Shown here: one piece after another, positions 1 through 12,220 of the stretch | Layout of the letters: every line of letters begins with the position of its first letter | Numbering within the stretch: position 1 is the first letter of the stretch | Source: Stercorarius parasiticus | Taxonomy: Eukaryota > Chordata > Aves > Charadriiformes > Stercorariidae | Reading direction: 5' to 3' | Assembly (NCBI GenBank): GCA_013396915.1 | Contig: VWZL01005037.1 | Coordinates: 1,533,140-1,597,139, forward strand | Length of the DNA stretch: 64,000 bases | Position numbers and translations under genes: made by a program | The notes under the pieces: model-generated | The model's database searches: none | The model's input: only the letters and a program-made list of their open reading frames with translations | What the model was told of the DNA's origin: nothing

Positions 1-2481
1 TGTTTTCCATAGTCTCCATACCTCAGCTTTAACCCGGTGTTAGTTAGCTTTACCTCTGTTTTTCTGCAATTCAGTTTGAGTAAAAGGTCAATAGTCAAGC
101 AGCCATATACTTCCTTAATAATTCAGAATCCCAAACTTATGACAGCTTGTGTTTCTAAGATGCAAAATAGATAAGAAACCTGGGAAATCTTTTTCAATCC
201 AGACACAAATAAAAATAGCTTGGAAGTTCCTAAGGCCCATTTGGGTACAAAAATCTTGCATATATATTTTCAGCATCTCTGTGCAAAAAATCAGAATGTT
301 CTCAAATAGCTTTGTTCTTTCTCTTCTATCTTCCACAAGGACAGATCTAAATCTCATTTCTTCCTGATAAGATTTCCCTTACAGTTCACACTGGACACTC
401 TTCCTGCTTTCTCATTCCAAACCCAGCTAAAAATCAATTTTCTTAAATGCCTCTTTCCCAAAAGATGATCTCCAAGTATTTCTTTGTAGTAGTTAGTGCT
501 CTGCTGCACTGACCATTTCAGGATACCCTCTCAAACTTTTAAGATGAAGGACTGAAAGTCTTCTTAGAAGACTTTTATTTCTAAACTTATATTTGGTTAT
601 TTTCTTAATTTATTTTTTTTTCAATCTTACAGCAGCTCAGCTGTAATCCTGTACAGCTGCTATCCAACTTCCATAGCCATAACAGTGTGAAGGCTTACAA
701 TAATGAAGCACGCATTCCCTCAATTTGAAAGAGGTTGGTTTGGGACTTTTTTAGCTCAGTGTTCTTAGAACTTCCATGCATAAGCTCAATATCAGTTATC
801 AACGGTAACCAAGACATTAGAATGAGAATGCCTTCCCCACCTCAATACCGGACCATTTTAAAATTACTTAGCAACATGTAGTAAATCCTTCTCTTACAGT
901 ACTGTTAATGTCAAAAAAGCAGATCAGGGGATTTAATCTGTGGTAGTAGAAGGACACCTCCCGGAATAGCTAGCCAAAAGCTGGTACTGAAGGTACCTCA
1001 AGTTCCTGGCTGTCAAAACACCGAGGTTTCTTCCTTCCTCCCACCCCACCCCCTGCCCTTCCCTCACAACTCCTAGTTGCACTCTCAAATGCAACTGAAG
1101 AGCTTTGAGAGCAACTGAGGCACCAGGAAGTATTTTCAGATTCACCATTCTAAAAATTCACATCTTGGTTTAATATTATGCCCCACATAAAAAGAAATCT
1201 ATGTTTTGAACCTCTGTCTTCAAGTATGCAATACCAGGATGCCAAAGGCTGCATTGCTTTATATGCCTTCATTCAAGCTCTTTGGTATTTTGGGAAAATA
1301 GTTATGATGAGCTGCTGCACAGGAATCTAAAATGCAAATGAATCCACTGAGTAAAAAGGTTTTTAATGATACACAGAAAGGAAGCAGGGGGTGAGAAGGA
1401 AGAAGTGCAAGAAGGCAAAAGACCCAAGAGGCAGCACAGGTCTGCTGTGGTATCTACGTAAACACTTTTTTCCTAGAATGTTTCAGTAACAGTACTAAAG
1501 CTTTAAATACATGCATTGGAACAAAAGACAGAAAACCTGCATCCTCTGTAGAAGATAAAGGTCTTCCACATTAATTTATGGATGTTAACAATTGTATTAA
1601 GTCTTACAGATAACAGAGGACCAAATTTTATTATGTGTTGATAAGAACCCACAATTTCCCCCAAAGTACTGCTATTTAAGTTTCCTTCTTTATATTAGTA
1701 AAAAACTTGTCCCTGAGTGAACAGCAATGAGTGGACCTACTTGTCACAACAGAAGTAATCATTTCATGTGGAATTTCTGACACCATACATTAAAGGGGAG
1801 GGATGTTAGTGACTTCCTCTGTTGCTCAATCATAAGACTGAAAGTCATGGTGGTAAAAAAATAAAAAAAAACCTCATCCTCTCCAGATAACCATTTTAGG
1901 ATAAATATGACATTTCTGAGGCCTCATTCTCTTGGCATGTTATCACTGTTTACAATTAAAGCTAAAAAATTGTTCTGGTATTTCATGACATCAGCCAAAT
2001 TCTTTCCTCTCCAGGCAAGAAGCCAAGGACAACTACAGACTGGACACCTGGGCTTCTGCTCAGGACTGTCGTGCGTAGATCAAGCACACTGTCCTTTAGC
2101 AAAAATTTAAGAAAAGAATAAATATCTTTTCAACTGCACCTTAAAAAGTGCTAGGGCAAGGGAAGACAGCAGTAAGACATCGCAGAAAGCTATTTATGGG
2201 TCATACAAACTTTTTCAATTTAGTAACTTTTTGCCTGTCAAGTATTTGTAATTTTTAAAAAAACATAAAAACACATTAAAATAAGAAATTAAAACTAGAT
2301 CAGCATTAAAACTGTGCAATACATTTTACATTTAAAAAGCTGATGAGTCAAACTTCCAAGCAGTACAAATACATTGCCTAAAAATCAATACATACCATGT
2401 TTTCAAGCATCATCTATTTTTATTTTGCTTCATTCAGGATAATGAAAGTGACCAATCAGAGCATAACAGAGAAATACATAC
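1..2481 (-). other. DNAJB4: DNAJB4 intron downstream of the start-codon exon
   Basis: This stretch follows the donor of the DNAJB4 J-domain exon on the minus strand. I find no exon encoding the Gly/Phe linker or the C-terminal substrate-binding domains, so those exons must lie beyond the left edge of the window. The open frames seen here are short, AT-rich and without family resemblance. Confidence 0.75.
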
Positions 2482-2692
2482 CTTCCTCCCCAAACTGATC
2501 ATAAATGTCTCTCTTTTTGGGATCACTCAGCACTTCATAAGCTTCTGCAATCTCTTTGAATTTTTCCTCTGCATGGGGAGATTTGTTCTTATCTGGATGC
2601 CATTTAAGTGCTTGTTTTCTGTAAGCCTTTTTGATATCCTCTTCAGAAGCTCCTTTTTCAATTCCCAGGATAGAATAATAATCTTTCCCCAT
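2482..2692 (-). CDS. DNAJB4: DNAJB4 first coding exon (J domain), partial gene
   Basis: DNAJB4 (HLJ1) is a cytosolic type II HSP40 co-chaperone that stimulates HSP70 ATPase through its J domain. This exon encodes residues 1-70 plus one base of codon 71, starting [14 protein letters not shown]. It holds a whole J domain with the HPD motif at residues 32-34, a basic helix II ([10 protein letters not shown]) and helix IV ([10 protein letters not shown]). It ends at GAG GAA G followed by a gtatgt donor, the position expected for DNAJB1/4/5 family genes. The start is preceded by a clear acceptor (pyrimidine-rich tract, ACTCAG at 2694 upward), so the exon begins one base before the ATG and at least one non-coding exon lies upstream. 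The sequence resembles DNAJB4 more than DNAJB1 or DNAJB5, and the FUBP1-NEXN neighbourhood agrees. The rest of the gene is outside the window. Confidence 0.95.
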
Positions 2693-2897
2693 CCTGAGTG
2701 TAAGAAGAATTCAGATTTTCCTTGCTATAAAGAAAGCAGTGTCCAGTGTCTTAGCAACGTAGAGATGCTAGAGAAGGAAAAATAAAAATCAAATTTGGAA
2801 TTGAAACAAACAGAACTGTTACAAATCAACAAACTCTCCGATACGTTAAAGAAACACTAGACAGCTTCTCCGTATTTCATTCCTTCCCCCGTTGCTC

Positions 2898-3006
2898 ATT
2901 TATAAATAATTATACACAGTGGACAGAACACAGCCCTCTTTAGAGTCCTCCCACCTACAGTACGTGTCTCCGCTCTTTCTAGAACGACAAATAATACAGG
3001 ACGTCA
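2898..3006 (-). promoter_or_regulatory. DNAJB4: Possible internal DNAJB4 promoter (CRE-like, HSE-like and TATA-like elements)
   Basis: Read on the minus strand towards the DNAJB4 start exon, there is a CRE-like TGACGTC at 3006-3000, a heat-shock-element core TTCTAGAA at 2984-2977 (only two GAA/TTC units) and a TATA-like ATTTATAAAT at 2907-2898, in promoter-like order and about 200-310 bp upstream of the coding exon. HSP40 genes are often stress-inducible, so the combination is plausible. Each motif is short and could occur by chance, and I cannot identify a firm 5' exon donor between here and 2693. Confidence 0.25.
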
Positions 3007-3053
3007 CTTTGCCGGCTGCCCCAGCTGAACAGTCTGCACAGCTTTCACTCTCT

Positions 3054-3089
3054 CACACACACGCACGCGCGCAACACACACACACACGC
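3054..3089. repeat. Imperfect CA repeat
   Basis: A short (CA)n tract interrupted by CG steps (ACGCACGCGCGC), inside the DNAJB4 5' intron just upstream of the candidate internal promoter. Confidence 0.9.
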
Positions 3090-3895
3090 AGAAAATGCTG
3101 AACTTCTATTTCCTACCTTCTCAAGCAACCAGAAAGTTTAAAGGTTTAATAGTGTGATACAGTGCCTTTCACCACCAGGGCTGAATCCAGTCAGCTCTAA
3201 AGACATAACTGTCCCAACAGAAATGCAGTAATCCATATAAAGTAATTATAGCATTTTACTTCACAGTTTCTATAGAGACAGCTGCACATGTAACTGTTTT
3301 CCAAATATATCAACATGGATTTGTACCCTTTCCAGCAAAGGCTACGAAGTATTTTACACCCACGCTAACTACAGAGCTTCAGAAAATATAACTTCGTTTC
3401 TTTAAAAATAAAATTAAGCCACCCTCAACTAGAGTTGACTGCAGACCTGTACTATTAAGCAGTAACAAATCAAATCTGAGGAAAAAATATCACTCAATTT
3501 ACAACAACCCAAGCCACTCAAAGCAGACCAAAACTGGGTTTCCCCCACCTTTTACACAAGAGGCAATATCAAGACTATTATAGAAGTATGACAATGTATC
3601 AAGCAAGTAGCTTTCATCTCATGAGACAATAGTAATGGAAAGATACCTGGTTCCTACACATTTGTTTTATAATACATAGTGAAAATTTTACTATTGAAGT
3701 ATTTCTCATGCTCTGCAGAGGGAATGGCATGACATTTCAGCCTGCAAGATTTCTTTTACCTCTCAGTTAAAAGCTATAGGTCAAGAAATCATTCTTACTT
3801 GTCAGTATGGTGATAAATTTCAAGGCTGATTAGCATAGCTTGAAAAATACTCCTCCCTGGAACAAAATATTAAAATATGCCAGTTTTGGTCATAC

Positions 3896-3970
3896 CTAGA
3901 AGTTACCTGTATGAACACCTCTCTAGACTCAATTATGAAGTTACCTGTATGAAGATAATTAGGCTCAATT
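3896..3970. repeat. Two-copy tandem duplication, 38-bp period
   Basis: The 17-mer GAAGTTACCTGTATGAA occurs at 3899-3915 and again at 3937-3953; the following CTCAATT also recurs with the same 38-bp spacing. This is a local tandem duplication in intronic sequence. Confidence 0.85.
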
Positions 3971-6900
3971 GCCTTCCTTCTAACGGTAAAAAAGTTTAAG
4001 CAAAGTAGCACATAACAGTCAAGGGACCATCAAACTCAAGTGGAGCACACTAACCTTCTGATTCAGGGAGCATTATATTTGAAGGTGTTTTCCAGAACCT
4101 GCTCTAACTTAAAAGAGGCCTGATGAGAAGAGACAGAAAATCTCTCCTTAAGAGTACTAGAAAAAGATTTGTGACTTTTAAAAAAAAACAAACCAAAAAC
4201 AAGCAAACAAAAAAAAACCAAAACCAAGCCACCACATGTGTCATCCCTCTATTCCTCACATCATATCTATTCTTTTCCAGTTTCTGCATCAGAGTTGACC
4301 AGATTCCCTCAATGCATCCAGGATTTGCTTAATTATTTTCTTTTAAATTTCCTCTTGGAATAGGGGTGGAATAGATGAAGACAGAACAGTACAAAGATAA
4401 GATTTCATCACAATATTTAAGAAAGCAAGAACTTTTGCATAGCTGTAGTTATTATTTCAAATGTAACAGAGGCCAAAGGGTATTGAAAGAAGGAATCAAT
4501 TACCCTTGCCACCAAGTCTCTCAGGACTAACTTGCGTCGTTGGAACATTGGGAGCCACAAGGTTACAGAATCAATTATCTTTACAGCTGAAGGATGAAGC
4601 TGTAGCTGAACTCCACATGGAATAAAGCTATTCTTTAACTAATCACACTTTTCATCTTTCTTTAAAAAGTGGTCCTTTTGTTAATTTACTATTAGTATTT
4701 CAGGCAAATTCTTGTAGACCCACGTCCTAAATTCAATATTTTCTCCACAACGGAATTCTGAAAGCAGCAGGTACAACGGTTTGAATTAAAGCAGGACTTC
4801 AGTTGATTTAATGCAAAATATAATACCACTCCCTAAGAAGCTACTTTACATACATATTTTAATGGGCAGTTTAACTTTAGCACACTCAAGAAATGGTTGC
4901 AAATATGACAAGCTGCCATCCAAACCCAGCAGTTACTACAACTCTGAGCAACAACAACAACAAACAAACTTCATCACTATTGACAGAATAAGACTTAGAG
5001 CAGCACTAAATTCTCTTGCAAAACTAGCAGTACAAGGAATTATTACGCTCAGCTGTGCTCCCATGGTATGGTTTGAGCAACCTCTGGTGGGGTCGTAACT
5101 GATATCAATTGAAGTATTCCCACCAGTGAGGGTCTGATAAGGACCCCATGATATATGTGTCACTGTATTGTCACACAATAGAATTGTCAGAACAGCAATG
5201 GCTCAGATTAGTTTCAGGACCATATTTTTCATTAAATTTTTCAAAACCTCTGGTCCACCGAAGGGGCAGAGGGTGCATATGCTAGCTTAAAAAACAAGGT
5301 ATAAAAAATATCTCCCTTTGAGAATACTATACTAAACACTTACCTCTTCTTTTAAATATCAAAAAAATACTCAAGGAGCTGCAATTAGCAAGGCTTAGTG
5401 CTGTCCCCTCCCCATTTTGTAAAACATAGTAATTAGTTTCACAGGTTTCATTAAAAAACCCAATAGTCAAGATTTCTTCTTAAATCAAAAGTATCTTCCT
5501 CTTGAATGTCAAAACTTACAGAACAAATCCCGGTAACAACAGAAGAGTCACACTGGGACTTTTTGCTGAAAATCACAGTGAGTAAGTGTTCAGGCATCCT
5601 TCTCTCCCTACAGAGGGGAACATGCTATTCTGGTGTAAGTGCCAAGTTATACCCTAATTAGGTAAGTTATTCCCTAAAAATGAAATTACTTAAGATTCTG
5701 AGTGAGATGTACAGCAATGGATACATTATTTCTACATCCTGCCCTGCATGAGATCTTCACGTCAGAATGAATTTACAGTCTTGAATTTCATATCTTCTAA
5801 GAGTTGAAGGGATAACTGAAGCACCTCCTTCTAGAAAGCATGTTCCTTCTTTTTCTTCCATGTTAAGACCTTCCTTATATCATCTAATCAGAGATCTTTT
5901 GTAAAGATCTTTTTGGCTGCAGTTCCTCTCAGATGCTTATCAAGTTCTTTAGACAATTTGTAATAGATTGAGAGATAAGACTCTCTTAAGAATAGTGAAT
6001 ACTTTTTTCTTTTTAATTGAAAGACTAGCATGCAAGAGAGTCCTTGCATTTCAGTCACCACTTACTTCAGAGATTGACACCTTGTGTCCAAGTACCACAA
6101 GGCACCTCTACTGTATGCACATCTGCTCATCCACAGTTCTAATTGCAGCATACTGGGATGCATGCTCACCCTTTATTTGGGCTTTTACCTTTTACTTAAA
6201 AGGGGGGTGGTTGCTGTGATTTGGTTTGTTTAGGGAGCATTAACAGCACAGAACCCAATAGATCCTATGTAGACACGGGTGGCCTCGGCTGTGAGAAGCC
6301 AGCAGTACGAGTGTATCCTGCAACTTACTCAAGCCTCCCAGAAGTAAGCCACTAACCTACGTATCTATAAAATAGTAAGGCCATAATCTAAGACTTTGAT
6401 TAAGAGTGCCCCTGAGTGAGTGCTAAGCAACCACTTAGACATACAAATCAAACAATGCACTTGGCTGTGACACCACCTCAAACATGCGATTAAAAACCCC
6501 ACCACCAATTAGTTACCTTTCTTCCTCATTCTACCACATCAACATTTCTCTGACTGATATATCACATTATGAATCAATGAACCATATATACGTGTATGAT
6601 GAACCATCAGCTCTTTGTTTACACAGTCTTCAAATACAACAACTGCATTCCATTTCAGGCATACAGAGAAAAAAGTTTTTATCATCATTGTATTATCAAA
6701 TGGTATCTATGAAGCTTTTGCTTATATTCAATTCTGTAAACCAATTTTCTTCCAAACTATGCTCAATATTCATAACACTACCAAAAAAAATTAATTTCAA
6801 AATTCAGACTTCAGTAGAACCTGCCCTTCCTCCCAAATACCTTATTCGAGGGTGGGCGCAGACATAAATAGGAAAGTATTTCAGACGTCTGTGTAGTATG

Positions 6901-9900
6901 TAAGATTTCACATATTACAGAGGCATCTGACATACAAGACTTCTATGATGGAACAATCCCAGCTGTTTGAAAATATTACTCTGATTCAGTCCACTTCACA
7001 CCCATAAACTTTTTGGGGGCCTGTCACTTTGTAGACACCAGTGAAAACAAGCACGCTTCTGCAGGAGCAGGTTTTAAGCATTCATATATATTTTTTTTTA
7101 ATTTTTTTTTTTTGCTATGTGTATCATGCTAGAACTAAAACGTCAAGCAGAGCAAAGATTTTTATCCAGCTGTTTATCTACAAGACATACCTAATAAAAA
7201 CCAGATCTTTGGCACAATATATCACTCCAAATGTTATGTTTAATTTTCAAATAAATTCTGTATATTTTTCTGTTATTTTCTGAATTCTGCTAGAATACAA
7301 ATCTTTCAATGTGATACTCCTCGAGACTTGTAAGCTGCCAAGTATTTAGAATTTCAGTTCAAGCTTCAACTGTATAAAATTACTAAAAAGCCAAATACAC
7401 AATTTATTAGAATATTTCATTAATTCTCAGGAAGATCAAATAAAATTTTGAAACCATATAGAACTTGACTAATATAAGCCCACTCTTATCTACAGAGTAT
7501 TTTCTATGTTCTTTGATCAAAAACAAGAAAGTGACACTAACTTTTGTAATACAAGACTTCAGTTTTTTAATCTAAAAATGTCTACGAAATATACACTAGA
7601 AAGCTGAAAATTGTTCCTTCAACAGTTCACCTTCACTTCTGAGACTGAGTTTGACTATCCCTATTCAGCATTCAGTTAGTATTTCAGTAAAATAGTTGTT
7701 GCTTTTAAATATCTTTCCCATTAGTCTCTCTGAACAACCACAATTGAACTCACATACATGTGGACAACTGCTACACATAACAACTTTGGCAGAACAGCAG
7801 GAGCAAGGTCATACCACTTCCAGCTCTTAGAATAGTTGCATTGATAATATTAACTTTGAATTAATTGCTTTCTTTAAAGAAGCCTTTGTAAGAATAACTG
7901 AAACTAAGATAAAGACAAGGAAACATTCACAATAATAGATACACTGAAATCAAGTTCTAGATTAATCACAAATCAGCACCAATATAAGCTTATTTTAAGG
8001 AAAAGCTTTTAGCAGAACTGTGTCATTATTCCCTGAAGTATCTGAAGTTGAATAAAAATGCTCATTATTTCCTTTAAATTAAACCATTTCTTCTGCATTT
8101 CTCACCTATTAAACCTCAGAAACAAAACTGAAAAAGACAGGACTAGATCACAGAACAAGTTAAAGAGCAAACAAAACCACAAAGGCAAATTCCAGACAGA
8201 TCACAACTATAAATATACATGTGCACATAAATGTCAAGGCAGAGGAGCCAAATTCCTCCCCAGAAAAAACTCTTTCACAATTAAGTATCATAATATTTGC
8301 AAACCCACTTTAATGGATGAAATAAATTGACATTTGTCTACAATGCTTTGAAGAAAAGCACATCCATGTACAGCAGTAAAATTTCCTGTAAGATGCCCCA
8401 CTGTTTTCCCAGAGAAAATAATTTTGACAAAGACTTTTCTCCCCACCACTTTTAACTGTATGTAGCTGTTGACTGAGCTACGTTTATACTTTTGGACTGT
8501 GAATAACACCCTGTACATGTAAACCCCATTCATGAATGCATTAAAGAGGAGTTTCACTACAGAAATATTCAGTAGCTGGTCTCATATAGAGAAATAAATT
8601 TTAGAGTTTACAACAGAAGGAACTAATATTTTTTTTAATATATCTAACATAAGATGCAAAGTGAAACCTGCAGAGCTCTTTCTAATCTATCAGTGGCTCT
8701 ACAACAAAAGCTTCATTTAGTCACGCACTTCATACACAAGCAACTATCTAAATTTATCAAATGCTTACTTCAGTTCCCTGTACAAATATGCTGCTACTGT
8801 GATGGAAGTAAAAAGTTTATAGTACATAAGGATTCTTGGGCTGATTTTACAAGAAAGTAAAATACCACATAAAACCTTAAAACAATTAATAGAATTACAA
8901 AATTACAATAGACTGACATTAATTTTGTTGAACAGCATATGTAATTAGGCACACTTATATTTTCATATGGCATACATTGTGTCTTTGAGACACGCTTACT
9001 TTTAAAAAATTCAAATTGAAATGCATGCAAAACTATTTACATGAATTTGAGTACTACATACACCATAATTTCTTTCCTGAGGCAACAGTGCAATTTAATG
9101 CAATTCACTGACAACTGTTGACTTTTGATTCCTCACAGATTAAAAAGGAAGAAATGTAGTGGAACAGGTATAGTCATCCTTTACAAAAATATCTGGCTTC
9201 CATTAGAGATATAGCTAAGTCACTGTGAAACCGTACTTCATAGGACATACCTACTATACTTTCTATATTTAAAAGTTGATAGCATTGTCCAGAAAGATCT
9301 GGTCTGATTATTTTTGATTCAAGAAGAGATATTAAACTAAACTGCAGGACACAAAGTTATCCAAGACAATTAAATTCACCATATTTAAGTTATACCAGCC
9401 CTAGCATCAACAAAAATATTTTCTATTTTATATTGGCAGTATCTGCTTTAAAATAAAGTTTATAATATTATTGGAATATAGACGAAATCATGCTCCTGCC
9501 AACCGGCCAAAGGACACATTTCTAAGGTCTTCTGTGGGAAAGCTTACTTTAAATATACATTCCAGAGTCGACATGAATTTACAGCTCAAGTTCAAATGTT
9601 AAATCTCAAAACGCGCACTGCTATCACCAAGAGATATACTGTTACCACTTCTGAACTTTCAAAATGTATTCTTAAGCCTGTGATTCATGCAGCCTTCAAT
9701 TTTATTTGGAAAATCTACATGACAAAACAGCAGGCACTTTTAGCAATTTTTTTTTTGTTTACTTACTTTTATTTTTCTTGTTACTTTCGTAATGATAGAC
9801 CAAAAGCTAGAAATACTATGCACAACTGAAAACGTCCATCATATTTTCCACATTAAGACTTACTTTTGTTTATTTTATATTAAGTTCTAGGGTTGAGTTC

Positions 9901-9926
9901 TCTTCAGAAAATCATTGTTCCCACTA

Positions 9927-9970
9927 CATACATACATACATATATATATATATGTGTGTATATATATATA
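9927..9970. repeat. CATA/TA/TG microsatellite
   Basis: Compound simple repeat: CATA units, then TA, then TG, then TA units. Intronic, and likely length-polymorphic. Confidence 0.9.
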
Positions 9971-11739
9971 ACGACAAAAATGGAAGTACATGCAATACTA
10001 GAAAAAGAAAGAAGAAAATAAACTGATTCAAATCTCAAGTGGATTTTATATTACACATGGTTACAACTCTCTTCAAAAACATGACTAGGACACTAGCCAC
10101 ACACGCACACTGATCCTTCATCACAACATAGCAAACTTACATGTCATTAACGTAAAGAATTGCTTTCTCATACCTGATTCCTGTCTACCAAGTCACAATC
10201 TCTGCTATAGCTGAAGAACAAAAATACACTTGGAAGAATGTTCCAAATTTAACTTTCCACCTCTGAGGGGGAATGAACATCTTCTTGCAAGTACGCAAAG
10301 TTCCTAGGACTCAGCTATGAGGTACTGCATCGATGGAAAAAGCAACTAACCCCCCCTTTACTTCACAACGGTGTGATCAACTACTTCAGTCAAGTACCAG
10401 ACTGCACTTAGAAAAACAAAAGGAAACATTCAAAGTATGGTCACACAAAGCAACACACACGCGAAGTATTTTCATCTACAGATTAAGGCTTCCCTCTTCT
10501 GAAAGAATACAGATTCCACAAGTGCTTTTCAATTCTTTACTTAGATTCGGTGTCCTTTTCAATACCCACCCACATAAATTTCTGTAAAAGGAGTCGTCTT
10601 CAAAACAAGTTGATTGGTCAACCAGGAGAAATGCCAATCATGCAAAACATTTAACAGGTTCCCTCACATTACTGCCTACGCCTATTTACCACACTCACTA
10701 TTACAAACTTCAAGTAGTTAACGACATTGATGACATACATACTTTTGTAAACATCTATATAGAAAAGTATACTGTGTTGGTAAGGAGAAATATCTTCTCA
10801 CTGTTGTTACAAAAAAAAAAAAAATCAAATTCATCAGGAAGCTGAAGTTCTGCTACCTCCAAGGAAATGTTCTGTTTTGACAAGCTCTGCACAATTTACT
10901 ATTAAGTTATCAGTTTGGGGCAAAGAAAGCAGAAAAATATAGTAATTAAAGTTCTTCCTTTCAATTTTATGTATAAACTGCCTGGATTTTTGTCTTAACT
11001 ACTAATCACTCAGGAATTTATCCAAGACTAAAGGAATTCTATCCTGAAACAGCCTGTATGCAAATGACGAATTAGACTTAATCACACATTTATCACACTG
11101 CAGCAGTCAGGTTTCTCCCATGCCACCAACCTTCCCAAGTTGGTTATACGACAAGCAAAGATGTTAATTATGATGAACAGTTTAAGGCTTCATAATTGTT
11201 CACTGTTTCCCTCCAATACTATTTGCTTTTAATTTGATTGTATTAATGTTTAAGTTTTATAGCCTTTCTGGTAATTGTCTTAAGAAACAATATACTGCTG
11301 CAATACAAGTCTTTCAGATTCTCAAGTGGTAACAGACACTAAATATGTTCTCAATATTGTCACATTGGAATATTTTATTGGTTATACATATGCTTTATAC
11401 ATATGCCACAGGCTTCCATGTTACACTTTTCTCAGGATGAATAGCATACCACATACCAAGATAGATATTGCTTTAAAAAGGCAAAAGCAATACTGATTAA
11501 TTCTGATCAGTGTCAAAAAGAATATAAGATTGCTTGGTAGCAAAAAAAAAACCCCACAAAACAGCAAGTGAAGTTTTAGGAGTTACTAGGAAAGGAATAG
11601 AGAACAAAACAGAAAGCATTATTATAGTATCATAGGAACAGTATAGTATCATATGAACCAATAGTACATCTATACTGTAACACTGTAGGTCTGTTCCCCT
11701 CAACTCCCCACAACCAACTATAATTTTTTTTTTTAAATC

Positions 11740-12220
11740 TTTAGAGAAGAACCACAAAAGATTACCAAAGACAAGAAAGTGCTTCCACATGAGAAACAAC
11801 TGAGGAGGCTTGAGTTCTTCAGACTGTAAAAAAGACAGAAAGAAGTCACAGAGGTCTACAAATGATGGAGAAAGGAGAAGGAGACATGAACTCTTCATGG
11901 TTTACTCCAGAGCCTCTACGTGAAACTAGCAGAAGCCAGTTTCAACAATAAAATTAAGAAGTTCTACAAGTGATAGAATTGTCTGTCAAAGGACACTGAA
12001 AACTCAAAAATGGTTTCAGTGGGACACTGAAAAAATACTGTAGGAGAGATCCACCGCAAGTTTCTCAACAGAGAAGTCAGAGCAGGAATTCCCTGAGCTG
12101 CAAATATTTGGAAGCTAGGAAGGTGGAAAAGAGGACCACGCCTTTACTCTGTTCCAGTTTTCCCTGAAGCATCTACTTACAGCCACTTTTGAATGCAAAT
12201 TATTGGGCTAAACAGACCAT
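11740..12220. mobile_element. Possible degraded interspersed repeat (LINE-like)
   Basis: The block holds phrases reminiscent of old CR1/L3-type LINE sequence, for example AGGCTTGAGTTCTTCAGACTG near 11809 and a degraded version of the common 'TACTGGGCTAGATGGACCATT' type string near 12202. It is strongly diverged, has no long open frame and its ends cannot be set by eye. Family and orientation are uncertain. Confidence 0.3.
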
